In this document: piece by piece, positions 1 to 5,990 of the stretch
Layout: each line of letters starts with the position of its first letter
How positions within the stretch are numbered: the first letter of the stretch is position 1
NCBI GenBank assembly: GCA_019409045.1
Contig: DXVG01000054.1
Span: 3,078-9,067, forward strand
Reading direction: 5' to 3'
Length of the DNA stretch: 5,990 nt
Source of the DNA: Clostridiales bacterium
GTDB taxonomy: Bacteria; Bacillota; Clostridia; Christensenellales; Aristaeellaceae
Position numbers and translations under genes: made by a program
The notes under the pieces: generated by a model
What the model saw: the letters and a program-made list of their open reading frames with translations, nothing else
What the model was told of the DNA's origin: nothing
The model's database searches: none

Positions 1-2698
1 GCGCGCCGATGGGCACGGGCGTGGGCGCCTCGGTGGGCGCCTCAGTGGGCGCCTCGGTGACCGGCGCGGCGAGCATGAAGCGCACGCTCTGGTAGCTCAC
101 GAGGCTCTGGTCGCCGCTTGCCGGGTAGGCGAGCACCTCAAATGTGTAGACCTGGCCGGGGGTGACGGTGTCGGTGCCGATGCTCAGCTCGGTGGAAGTG
201 ACGTTTCCGGAGCGCACCACGGCGTTGTTCTGGTCGTACACGGTTACGGTGTAACTTGCCACGTCCCCCTCGACGTGCCAGGAGAAGTACGCGCTTTCCT
301 CAAACACGGCCACGCCGCTCTCGTCGTAGGAAGCGCCCTCGGCGCTGATCTGCGGCTCGCCCAGCGCGGGGGCCTCCGTCACCGGGTCGCCCACGAGCAT
401 CACCCAGGCGCTGGAGGTCGCGCTCTGGCCGCCGTCGGAGGCCAGGGCGGTGATGGACAGTTCGTAGATCACGTCCTGCGCAAGGCTGGAGGCAGGTATG
501 GTCATGTCCGTGTCGTTTGCGGGATAGGTCTGGTCGTAGATGGTCGCGCCGGACTCGTCGCGCAGCGTCACATGGTACCCGGCCACGTCGCCCTCGGCGA
601 ACCAGCGCACGGTCAGGTCGCCGCGCGTGAGCGTGATGCCCTCGCTCTCGCCGGAGGAGCCCTCGTAGGAGAGCGTGGGCGCGCCGACGGGCGCGGAGGT
701 GGGCGCCTCGGTGGGCGCTTCGGTGGGAGTCTGGGTGGGCTGCATCTGCGCGCGGTAGACGTATTCCTCCAGGTAGTTCTGCGTGCGGGCGTTGAACACG
801 CCGTTGGGCGTGAGCGCCTCGTAGCCCAGATCCGCGTTCACGCGAAGCTGGAAGTCCAGGATCGCCTGCGAGGTGGAGCCGTCGTACACGCCGTCCGCCT
901 GGCCGAGGAAGCCGAGGTAGGCGAGCTGCTCCTCCATGTAGTAGATGGAATCCGGGTCGGAATTTGCGTCCACGAGCACGTTTTCGTCCTCATCCCCGCC
1001 GGGGTCCTGCGTGGGCGTGGGGGCGATGGTGGGTGTGGGCGTGGGCGCGACGGTGGGCGTGGCGGTGACCGGGTGGTCCACATAGTACACCAGGTACTGC
1101 AGCGTCGCCTCGTCGCAGTTGCCGGTGACCGACAGCGCATTGTAGCCCTGCTGGTTGTTGACCCACACCTGGAAGTCGCGCACGGCCATGGTGGTGGCCG
1201 AGCCATACACGCCGTCCACGCCGCCGAGGAAGCCCAGGTCGCGCAGCATGGTCTGCATATAGCGGATGCGCTCGGTGGAGGAGTTCGGGCCGATGCCCGA
1301 CTCCGCGGTGGCGGTGGGCGTGGGCGTGGCGGTGGGCGCGCTGGTGGGCATGGCGGTGGGTTTCACGTCGTTCCACCAGTCGGCGAACACGATCAGGTAG
1401 TCGCGCGTGGCGCTGTCCACCGTGCCGGTCACCTCGAGCACCTCGCGGCCGTAGTAGCGGTTCACATAGTCCTGGAACTCCCAGACCGCGCCGCGCGTGG
1501 CCGCGCCGTACACGCCGTCATCGGAGCCCTCCGGCAGGTGGCCCAGCGTGATGAGCAGCTGCTGCACACGGCGGATGTCGTAGGTGGAGGAGTTTTCGTC
1601 GATGACCGTGTCGTCCGGGGTCTCGGTGACCACCGGCGGCGGCGTGGCGGGGCTCTGCGTGGGCTTGGCCGCGATGCCGTACTGGTCGAGCCAGTACAGC
1701 GTGGCCGGGCCCGCGATGCCGTCCACGGTGAGCTTGGGGTCGATGGCGTAGGTGTTGTTCATGTAGGTCTGGAAGTCGCGCACGGCCTGGCGGGTGGCGC
1801 TGTCATAGCGGCCGTTGGGCTGCGTGTAGTCCAGCCAGCCCAGGCCGATGAGCTGCCACTGAAGCTGCGAGATCTCCTCTGAAGACGCGTTGCCGTTGAT
1901 GATCTGGCTGGTGGGCCGCGGCGTTGCGTTGGGCGCGGGCGTGCGCACGTTTCCGGCCTGGTTGTTGTAGTTCTCGTTCTCGTTCGTGCCGGAGATGTAG
2001 TCCATCCAGGACAGGTCCGGGTCGGTGATGGGCGCGAACGTTGTCTGCACATAGGGCGTGGGCGAGGCGGTGGGCGCGGGCGTCCACGGCGTGTCCGAGG
2101 CCAGCGTGGGCGTGGGCGTCGCCTCCGTGATGGTGTCCGACGTGCCCGACAAGAGCCGTATGATCAAAAACGCCACCGCCAGCACGGCCACCGCCGCGCC
2201 GCCGATGATCAGCGCCATCTGGCGCGCGGAGCGGCCGTCCCCGTCGCGCTCCGGGCGCTGTCCGCCGCCGGAGGCCGAGGCCGACTTGCGCTGGGCGACG
2301 TAGGCCGTGCCGTTCTCCTCAAAGTAAAAGTGACGCTTCTTGGGGTCCTCCACGCCCTCCACGCTGGCGCGCAGGCGCTGCATGCCCTTTTCAAAGGCCT
2401 CCTCCGCGCCCGCGGCGGGCACCACGCTTCCGTCGTTGAGCCGGCGCGCGCTCTCGCGCGGCAGGTACTCGCGGATGCGCAGCGTGCTCTCGCGCTTTGT
2501 GTCGTAGGCCATGTAGACGATGCCCCCGGCGTCCTGCCCCATGGCGCGCCCGACCAGGAAGCGGCCGTTGTGCAGAAGCGTGCCCGGCAAAAGCTGTATC
2601 TGCGGCACGGCGGCGCGGGAATCGCGGCCGCAGTGCGGGCACACGTTGTGCCCGTCCAGGTCCTTAAAGCAGTACATGCACTTGTTTTCAAATGCCAT
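1..2698 (-). CDS. Membrane-anchored zinc-ribbon / kinase N-lobe remnant / peptidoglycan-binding-repeat protein (C-terminus beyond window)
   Basis: No stop occurs in this frame from the ATG at 2698 to the left edge, giving at least 899 residues. AAAGGAG sits 8 bases upstream of the ATG. Visible order: a zinc ribbon (C7-x2-C10 and C20-x2-C23); residues 40-138 resembling the N-lobe of a bacterial Ser/Thr kinase (GQDAGGIVYMAYD for the glycine loop, LRIREYLP for VAIKEYLP, FEENGTAYV for strands 4-5) but no HRD or DFG segment; one hydrophobic helix at about 161-182 preceded by Arg-rich residues, so the N-terminus should be inside; Thr/Pro linkers; four peptidoglycan-binding-like repeats (about 272-340, 371-440, 472-541, 579-648); two fibronectin-III-like domains (about 671-769 and 779-877); a TEAP repeat at the edge. 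Inferred role: an envelope-attached sensor or scaffold that links the cell wall to the cytoplasm. The function is unknown, and the kinase relationship rests on motif resemblance read by eye. Confidence 0.88.
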   Translation of the reverse strand, partial: MAFENKCMYCFKDLDGHNVCPHCGRDSRAAVPQIQLLPGTLLHNGRFLVGRAMGQDAGGIVYMAYDTKRESTLRIREYLPRESARRLNDGSVVPAAGAEEAFEKGMQRLRASVEGVEDPKKRHFYFEENGTAYVAQRKSASASGGGQRPERDGDGRSARQMALIIGGAAVAVLAVAFLIIRLLSGTSDTITEATPTPTLASDTPWTPAPTASPTPYVQTTFAPITDPDLSWMDYISGTNENENYNNQAGNVRTPAPNATPRPTSQIINGNASSEEISQLQWQLIGLGWLDYTQPNGRYDSATRQAVRDFQTYMNNTYAIDPKLTVDGIAGPATLYWLDQYGIAAKPTQSPATPPPVVTETPDDTVIDENSSTYDIRRVQQLLITLGHLPEGSDDGVYGAATRGAVWEFQDYVNRYYGREVLEVTGTVDSATRDYLIVFADWWNDVKPTAMPTSAPTATPTPTATAESGIGPNSSTERIRYMQTMLRDLGFLGGVDGVYGSATTMAVRDFQVWVNNQQGYNALSVTGNCDEATLQYLVYYVDHPVTATPTVAPTPTPTIAPTPTQDPGGDEDENVLVDANSDPDSIYYMEEQLAYLGFLGQADGVYDGSTSQAILDFQLRVNADLGYEALTPNGVFNARTQNYLEEYVYRAQMQPTQTPTEAPTEAPTSAPVGAPTLSYEGSSGESEGITLTRGDLTVRWFAEGDVAGYHVTLRDESGATIYDQTYPANDTDMTIPASSLAQDVIYELSITALASDGGQSATSSAWVMLVGDPVTEAPALGEPQISAEGASYDESGVAVFEESAYFSWHVEGDVASYTVTVYDQNNAVVRSGNVTSTELSIGTDTVTPGQVYTFEVLAYPASGDQSLVSYQSVRFMLAAPVTEAPTEAPTEAPTPVPIGA
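21..59 (-). repeat. 12-bp tandem repeat encoding TEAP units
   Basis: Three near-perfect copies of a 12-base unit (plus-strand GTGGGCGCCTCG, the middle copy ending in A) run from 21 to 56 and begin a fourth. Read on the minus strand they encode Thr-Glu-Ala-Pro units in the linker after the second FN3-like domain. Since 12 is a multiple of three, copy-number change would keep the frame. Confidence 0.85.
68..688 (-). repeat. Two tandem fibronectin-III-like domains
   Basis: Residues about 671-769 and 779-877 are predicted beta-rich and align with one another around 'W-x2-EGDVA-x-Y-x-VT'. Each has an alternating strand pattern and a 'Y-x2-x-V/I-x-A' strand near its end (YELSITALA and YTFEVLAYPA), as in fibronectin-III or related Ig-like folds. 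They are joined by a short 'VTEAPALGEP' linker. Such modules usually act as extracellular spacers or carbohydrate/protein contacts. The fold assignment is from pattern only. Confidence 0.55.
699..722 (-). repeat. Second site of the 12-bp TEAP repeat
   Basis: Two adjacent copies of the same 12-base unit (the second has one C-to-T change) and a diverged third at 723-734 encode 'TPTEAPTEAPT' between the last peptidoglycan-binding-like repeat and the first FN3-like domain. This is the same unit as at 21-59, in the same frame. Confidence 0.8.
755..1885 (-). repeat. Four peptidoglycan-binding-like protein repeats
   Basis: Four units of about 70 residues lie at nucleotides 1679-1885, 1379-1588, 1076-1285 and 755-964, separated by Thr/Pro linkers. 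Each shows the PG_binding_1 pattern: an 'xxQxxLxxLGxL' helix, 'DGVYG' or 'NGRYD', then 'T-x2-AVxxFQ', and finally 'T-x3-YL'. Units 2-4 share a longer-than-usual loop after the FQ: 'FQ-x2-VN-x3-G-x3-L-x3-G'. Unit 3 has the only cysteine outside the zinc ribbon (C528). Binding to peptidoglycan is inferred from the fold family and is not shown for this loop variant. Confidence 0.8.
2285..2581 (-). other. Domain: degenerate Ser/Thr kinase N-lobe without a C-lobe
   Basis: Residues 40-138 of the envelope protein follow the order seen in zinc-ribbon Ser/Thr kinases of Clostridia: a GxxL-x-x-GR lead-in, a glycine-rich loop, 'YxAYD', 'xxIKEYLP', a 'FxxG' helix and 'ENGTAY'. Here the glycine loop reads GQDAGGIVY (54-62), and the position expected to hold the ATP-binding lysine is Arg76. 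The chain then passes through a charged Gly/Arg stretch straight into the membrane helix. Phosphotransfer activity is therefore very unlikely. It may serve as a folded interaction module, or it may be an evolutionary leftover. Confidence 0.65.
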
Positions 2699-2703
2699 GG
2701 GGT

Positions 2704-3987
2704 TCACTCCTTTGTATTCAGGAAGTCCGCGGCGACGCGCCACGTCCTTGCAAAGACATCCTCGATCGAGCCCGCCGCGTCCACGGCGCGTATGCGCTCG
2801 GGCTCGGCCTCGCGCAGGGCGGCGTAGGCGTCGCGCACCAGCGCGTGATACGCCGCGTCCTCCGCCTCGATGCGGTCGGGGCCGCGCTTCCGGGTCGCGC
2901 GCGCGAGCGCCTCGCGCTCGTCGATCTGGTACAGAAGCGTCAGGTCCGGCCGCGCCCGCAGCGCGGGTGTATTGATTAGACGTACAAACTCCTCGCCGAG
3001 TTCACGCCCGTGGGCCTGATAGACGATGGAGGAGTCCAAAAACCGGTCGCACAGCACGAGCTTTCCCGCCTCCAGCGCGGGCAGGATCACGTCGTGGACG
3101 TGCTGTGCGCGCCCGGCGGCGAACAAAAGCGCCTCGCACGCCGCGGTCATGCCGCGCGCGGACGCGTCGGCGGCGTCGGCCAGCACGATCTGCCGGATGC
3201 GCTCGGCGATGGGGCAGCCGCCCGGCTCGCGCGTGCGCACGACCTCCCAGCCGCGCTCCTCCAGGCGGTCCGCCAGAAGCGCCATCTGCGTGGACTTGCC
3301 GCAGCCGTCGTTGCCCTCGAATGTGAGAAACGCGCCGCGCGGCTTCTGCACGCCCAGAAGGCCGAACAGGGCCTGCACGTCCGGCGCGAACAGGTCCGGG
3401 CCGCAGGCGTCCAGCTCCGCGCGCGCGCCGTAGCCGTAGCCCACGGCCAGCGCGGCCACGCCCGCCTCCTTCGCGCCCAGCACGTCGAACTTGCGGTCGC
3501 CCACCATCACCGCGCGCCGCCTGTCCGCGCCCTCGGGAAGCGCGCGCAAAATCAGGCTCGCCTTGTCGGCGCGGTGGTTGCTGGGCGAATTGCCCACGAT
3601 CGCGTCCAGGTACGGCGCCATGCCGAAGTGCTCCGCGATGCGCACGGCCATGGCCTCCGGCTTGGCGGTCGCGATGGCGATGTACCTGCCCGCCGAGCGC
3701 AGCGCGCGCAGAAGCTGCGCGATGCCCGGGTACACGGCGTTTTCGCGCCAGCCCACCGCCTCGAACCGCTCGCGGTAGACCTCGATGGCGCGCAGCGCGG
3801 TCTGCTCGTCCATGCCGCAGTGCTCCATGAACGAGGCAAGCAGCGGCGGCCCGATGAACGTGGACAGCTCCGCCTCGCCGAGCGGGGGATACCCCAGGCG
3901 CGCAATGGCGTGCGCCGCGCTTTTGACGATGCCCTCGCCCGAGCGCGTCAGCGTTCCGTCCAGGTCAAACAGCACATAGTCAAACAT
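2704..3987 (-). CDS. tmk: HAD-family phosphatase fused to thymidylate kinase (dTMP kinase)
   Basis: One uninterrupted frame of 427 residues joins two enzymes. Residues 1-212 are a HAD hydrolase of the phosphoglycolate-phosphatase/5'-nucleotidase type: motif I DLDGT (D8, D10), a helical cap at about 15-80, motif II T107, motif III K142 and motif IV GDRKFD (D164, D168), all intact. Residues 218-427 are a full-length thymidylate kinase: P-loop FEGNDGCGKST (K231), TREPGG (253-257), CDRFLDSS (D314, R315) and a LID-like ATRKRGPDRIE stretch. The kinase makes dTDP from dTMP and ATP in the cytoplasm; the phosphatase substrate is not readable from sequence. The usual Tmk is about 205-215 residues, matching the second half alone. 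The ATG lies 9 bases after AAGGAG and overlaps the decarboxylase gene's end by 8 bases. The B. subtilis order yaaO-tmk supports the assignment. The fusion is the unusual point. Confidence 0.92.
   Translation of the reverse strand: MFDYVLFDLDGTLTRSGEGIVKSAAHAIARLGYPPLGEAELSTFIGPPLLASFMEHCGMDEQTALRAIEVYRERFEAVGWRENAVYPGIAQLLRALRSAGRYIAIATAKPEAMAVRIAEHFGMAPYLDAIVGNSPSNHRADKASLILRALPEGADRRRAVMVGDRKFDVLGAKEAGVAALAVGYGYGARAELDACGPDLFAPDVQALFGLLGVQKPRGAFLTFEGNDGCGKSTQMALLADRLEERGWEVVRTREPGGCPIAERIRQIVLADAADASARGMTAACEALLFAAGRAQHVHDVILPALEAGKLVLCDRFLDSSIVYQAHGRELGEEFVRLINTPALRARPDLTLLYQIDEREALARATRKRGPDRIEAEDAAYHALVRDAYAALREAEPERIRAVDAAGSIEDVFARTWRVAADFLNTKE
2707..2713 (-). promoter_or_regulatory. 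Ribosome binding site of the envelope protein gene
   Basis: The minus-strand sequence is AAAGGAG, 8 bases before the ATG at 2698. It lies within the last codons of the HAD-thymidylate kinase gene, whose stop is 5 bases before this ATG, so there is no room for a separate promoter between the two genes. It fixes the start of the envelope protein. Confidence 0.85.
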
Positions 3988-5281
3988 CGCCGTCCACTCC
4001 TTCGCATACCGCGTCCACCATGCCGCCCTCCGCGCCGAACAGGCGCGCGCCCAGCGCCTCCGAGGCGGTCAGGAACGCAAGGCTCTGAGGCGTAAACCGC
4101 TCGCCGGGCGCGACCACCGCGCAGCCGGGCGGGTACGCGCCCACGGCCCGCGCGGCGATCCTCCCCTCGGCCCCGGCAAGCGGCACGCTCTGCGCCCTGC
4201 CCAGCGCCGCCGCGCGCGCGGACATGGCGCGCTCGCCGAACGCGGGCTGGGGAAACTCGGGCACGCCGCGCCCGGGGCGCAGCCGCGCGAGCGCGCCGGT
4301 GAGCGCGTCCAGGTCCTCCGGGCGGTCATACACCGTGGAAATGGCCACCACGCCGCGCGCGTCGGCCATTTCCACGCTCACGCCCAGCTCCTGAAGCTGC
4401 GCCTGCGCGGCCCAGCCGGTCAGGCCCAGCGCGTCGGTGCGCACATACAGCCGCGTGGGGTCGCCCAGGTCCTCGCACAAAAGCCCCAGCGCCGCCACGC
4501 GCTCCCGCGCCCGCGCGCACAGGCCGCACAGGCGCTTGAGCGCCGCCGCGCCGCGTGCGTCCATCCACGCGCGCGTGTCGTCCAGCGAGCGCAGGATCAG
4601 GAACGAGGGGCTGGAGCTTGCCGCCATGCGCAGCATGCGCCGAAGCCGCGGCGCGGCCTGCGCGTCGCGCACATGCAGCCACGCGCCGCCGGTGAGCGCG
4701 CCCAGCGTCTTGTGCGCGCTCTCCACCGCGCAGTCCGCGCCCGCGCGCATGGCCGAGGCCGGCGCGTCCCACCACGAAAAGTGCGCGCCGTGCGCCGCGT
4801 CCACCAGCACCGGCACGTCCGCGCGCGGCAGGGGCTCCACGCGGCCGTAGTAGTCCGGCCGTGTGACGAGCACCGCGTCGCACGCCTCCTGCGAAAGCGC
4901 GCGCGCAAGGTCCGCGCCCGGCGGCAGCAGCACAGGCTCCACGCCCGCGAACACGCAGGCGGTGAGCGCGGCGTGGTGCGCGTCCCGGCGCATCAGAAGC
5001 CGCCCGCCCGGGGGCACGAAGGCGAGCACCATCGCAAGCAGCCCCGCGGTCGCGCCGCCCGCCACCAGTATGGACGCGCCCGCGCCCGCCGAGCGCGCGA
5101 GCAACTGCTCCGCGCGGGCGATGCCGCCCTGCGGCGCGTACAGGTCGTCCGTCTCGGGAAGCTCGGTCATGTCCAGCGCCGCGGGGATGTCCGCGAGCCG
5201 CCCCTTGTGGCCGGGCATGTGAAAGCGCGTGCGGCCCTGCGCCGCGCGCAGCATCTCGTCAATGGGGCGTGCGTCGCTCAT
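3980..5281 (-). CDS. Orn/Lys/Arg decarboxylase-family PLP enzyme (YaaO-like)
   Basis: A complete protein of 433 residues. The family signature RFHMPGHKG is at 19-27. The fold-type I PLP site is visible: DAAHGAHF (D161 and H164, expected to contact the cofactor) and ESAHKTLGALTGG with K191 as the Schiff-base lysine. The C-terminal domain shows AYPPGCAVVAPGE (382-394), typical of this family. It lacks the N-terminal wing domain of the large enterobacterial inducible decarboxylases, and is a little shorter than B. subtilis YaaO (about 480). The reaction should be removal of CO2 from a basic amino acid to give a polyamine or its precursor; arginine, lysine or ornithine cannot be chosen from sequence. 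The ATG at 5281 is preferred over one 7 codons upstream, because AGGAGG lies 7 bases before it and it overlaps the addB-like stop as ATGA. It directly precedes tmk, as yaaO does in B. subtilis. Confidence 0.9.
   Translation of the reverse strand: MSDARPIDEMLRAAQGRTRFHMPGHKGRLADIPAALDMTELPETDDLYAPQGGIARAEQLLARSAGAGASILVAGGATAGLLAMVLAFVPPGGRLLMRRDAHHAALTACVFAGVEPVLLPPGADLARALSQEACDAVLVTRPDYYGRVEPLPRADVPVLVDAAHGAHFSWWDAPASAMRAGADCAVESAHKTLGALTGGAWLHVRDAQAAPRLRRMLRMAASSSPSFLILRSLDDTRAWMDARGAAALKRLCGLCARARERVAALGLLCEDLGDPTRLYVRTDALGLTGWAAQAQLQELGVSVEMADARGVVAISTVYDRPEDLDALTGALARLRPGRGVPEFPQPAFGERAMSARAAALGRAQSVPLAGAEGRIAARAVGAYPPGCAVVAPGERFTPQSLAFLTASEALGARLFGAEGGMVDAVCEGVDGDV
3997..4002 (-). promoter_or_regulatory. 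Ribosome binding site of the HAD-Tmk gene
   Basis: The minus-strand sequence is AAGGAG, 9 bases before the ATG at 3987, and lies inside the decarboxylase coding sequence. With the 8-base gene overlap it suggests that translation of the two genes is coupled. It supports a start that includes the HAD domain. Confidence 0.8.
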
Positions 5282-5990
5282 TGCCCGTCCTCCTGCGCGC
5301 ACAGCGCGTCGTACACCGCGTCGTCGTCCGTGCGCACGCGGCGCACGCCGTCCGTCCGCTCGTCAAACAGGCAGGCGCTTCGCCACTCGCAGTACCGGCA
5401 GGCGCTTCCCTCCCGCGTCGCCGCGGGCGAGGGCGCAGCCACGCCCTCGCGTATGCCGTCCGCGTGCTGGGAGGCCATCTCCAGCGCCCGCGCGATCAGC
5501 CGGTCCATGGCCTGCTCCGGAAGCGGCCGCAGCGACCGGTAAAACGCGCCCGGCTCGCGGGAGAGCGCGTCGGCGGCGCGCTCATCTTGCAGCACGGGGC
5601 CGTCCATGCGCAGGCTCTTGCGCCGCGCGGCCTCCACCGCCTCGGGCCGCGTGTCCTCGCACAGCAGGTAGCCGTCGCTCATGCGGAAGTAGAACGCGCC
5701 CGCGGCCAGCGCGCCGCGCTTTTTCGCCGCCGCGGCCAGGTACACCAACAGCTGTAGCTGAAGCCCCGCCCACGCCTCGGCCATGCTGAACGGCCGGGAG
5801 CCGCGCTTGTAGTCCAGCACGCGCACAAACCGCGCCTCGCCCTCGCGCCACTCGTCGATACGGTCGATGGAGCCGTAGAGCGCGCAGTCGCGCCCCTCGC
5901 CCACGCGCAGCGTCGCATCGCCGTCCTCGGGGCCGAAGCGCACCTCCAGCCCCACGGGCTCGAAGCGGCTGTCGGCGAGCTGCTCCACGA
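5278..5990 (-). CDS. addB: AddB-like ATP-dependent helicase/nuclease subunit, C-terminal part (N-terminus beyond window)
   Basis: About 236 residues at the C-terminal end of a longer protein; the frame is open at the right edge, and the GTG near it is probably an internal valine. A PD-(D/E)XK nuclease core is visible: a Glu in 'GLEVRFG', 'GSIDRIDEW', the catalytic 'VLDYKRG' (Asp, Lys) and the following 'LQLQLLVYL' helix. Near the end CRYCEWRSAC gives C-x2-C-x5-C, the spacing of the last three iron-sulfur cysteines in B. subtilis AddB; the fourth cysteine would lie upstream, outside the window. AddAB processes double-strand DNA ends for recombination, and AddB's nuclease cuts one strand. The stop overlaps the decarboxylase ATG by 4 bases. 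Other RecB/Cas4-like nucleases share these motifs, so the full-length protein would be needed for certainty. No addA follows it here. Confidence 0.85.
   Translation of the reverse strand, partial: VEQLADSRFEPVGLEVRFGPEDGDATLRVGEGRDCALYGSIDRIDEWREGEARFVRVLDYKRGSRPFSMAEAWAGLQLQLLVYLAAAAKKRGALAAGAFYFRMSDGYLLCEDTRPEAVEAARRKSLRMDGPVLQDERAADALSREPGAFYRSLRPLPEQAMDRLIARALEMASQHADGIREGVAAPSPAATREGSACRYCEWRSACLFDERTDGVRRVRTDDDAVYDALCAQEDGQ
5289..5294 (-). promoter_or_regulatory. Ribosome binding site deciding the decarboxylase start
   Basis: The minus-strand sequence is a perfect AGGAGG 7 bases before the ATG at 5281. It lies in the last codons of the addB-like gene. An upstream in-frame ATG at 5302 would place this site inside the coding region, so 5281 is chosen. 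Confidence 0.88.

Noticed and set aside
21..59. CRISPR-like or regulatory direct repeats
   Set aside because: The units are 12 bases, adjacent without spacers, in frame and encode a typical TEAP linker.
275..1882. Long open frame on the plus strand opposite the envelope protein gene
   Set aside because: Its translation is low-complexity (rich in Gly, Arg, Val, His, Ala) with no family motif. The minus strand carries clear domain motifs over the same bases. Open antisense frames are expected in GC-rich coding DNA.
2209..2691. Minus-strand open frame starting just inside the envelope protein gene
   Set aside because: It is shifted by one frame from the true gene; the zinc ribbon, kinase-like and membrane segments are only in the frame starting at 2698.
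3340..3375. A sequencing frameshift or missed stop joining separate HAD and tmk genes
   Set aside because: The frame runs through the linker with normal codon use, and there is no start codon with a ribosome binding site in front of the kinase domain that I can see.
3010..4095. Long open frame on the plus strand opposite HAD-Tmk
   Set aside because: Arg/Ala/His-rich translation without motifs, lying opposite a well-supported two-domain enzyme.
5279..5302. Upstream ATG at 5302 as the decarboxylase start
   Set aside because: It would add seven residues overlapping addB and place the perfect AGGAGG inside the coding region; the ATG at 5281 has ideal spacing.
4673..5542. Plus-strand open frame across the decarboxylase/addB junction
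   Set aside because: It spans the junction of two convincing minus-strand genes, has biased composition, no recognisable domain and no ribosome binding site that I could see.

Overview
This is a very GC-rich window (by eye roughly two thirds G+C) holding four tightly packed genes, all on the minus strand. They read from the right edge to the left edge, and the two outer genes are cut by the window. Every start codon inside the window has a purine-rich AGGAGG-type ribosome binding site, and gene junctions are 4-base overlap, 8-base overlap and 5-base gap, so this looks like one operon with translational coupling. The gene content points to a high-GC member of the Clostridia (Firmicutes): an AddB-type nuclease C-terminus, a YaaO-like decarboxylase directly before thymidylate kinase, and a zinc-ribbon envelope protein with long Thr/Pro linkers. 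A Christensenellales-like gut lineage would fit, but that is a guess.

Region by region, in transcription order: (1) 5990-5278, the C-terminal nuclease and iron-sulfur part of an AddB-like helicase/nuclease subunit; (2) 5281-3980, a complete PLP-dependent Orn/Lys/Arg decarboxylase-family protein; (3) 3987-2704, a single-frame fusion of a HAD phosphatase and a thymidylate kinase; (4) 2698-1, a large envelope protein of at least 899 residues, open at the left edge. It has a cytoplasmic four-cysteine zinc ribbon, a remnant of a Ser/Thr protein kinase N-lobe with no catalytic lobe, one transmembrane helix, four peptidoglycan-binding-like repeats on Thr/Pro linkers, two fibronectin-III-like domains and a short TEAP tandem repeat.

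The first three genes fit DNA repair and nucleotide metabolism; decarboxylase followed by tmk is the arrangement known from Bacillus subtilis (yaaO-tmk). The two points most worth attention are the HAD-dTMP kinase fusion, which puts a phosphatase and a nucleotide kinase in one chain, and the fourth gene, which looks like a receptor-kinase architecture that has lost its kinase. No RNA genes, mobile elements, CRISPR arrays, promoters or terminators could be supported, and there is no gene-free stretch.
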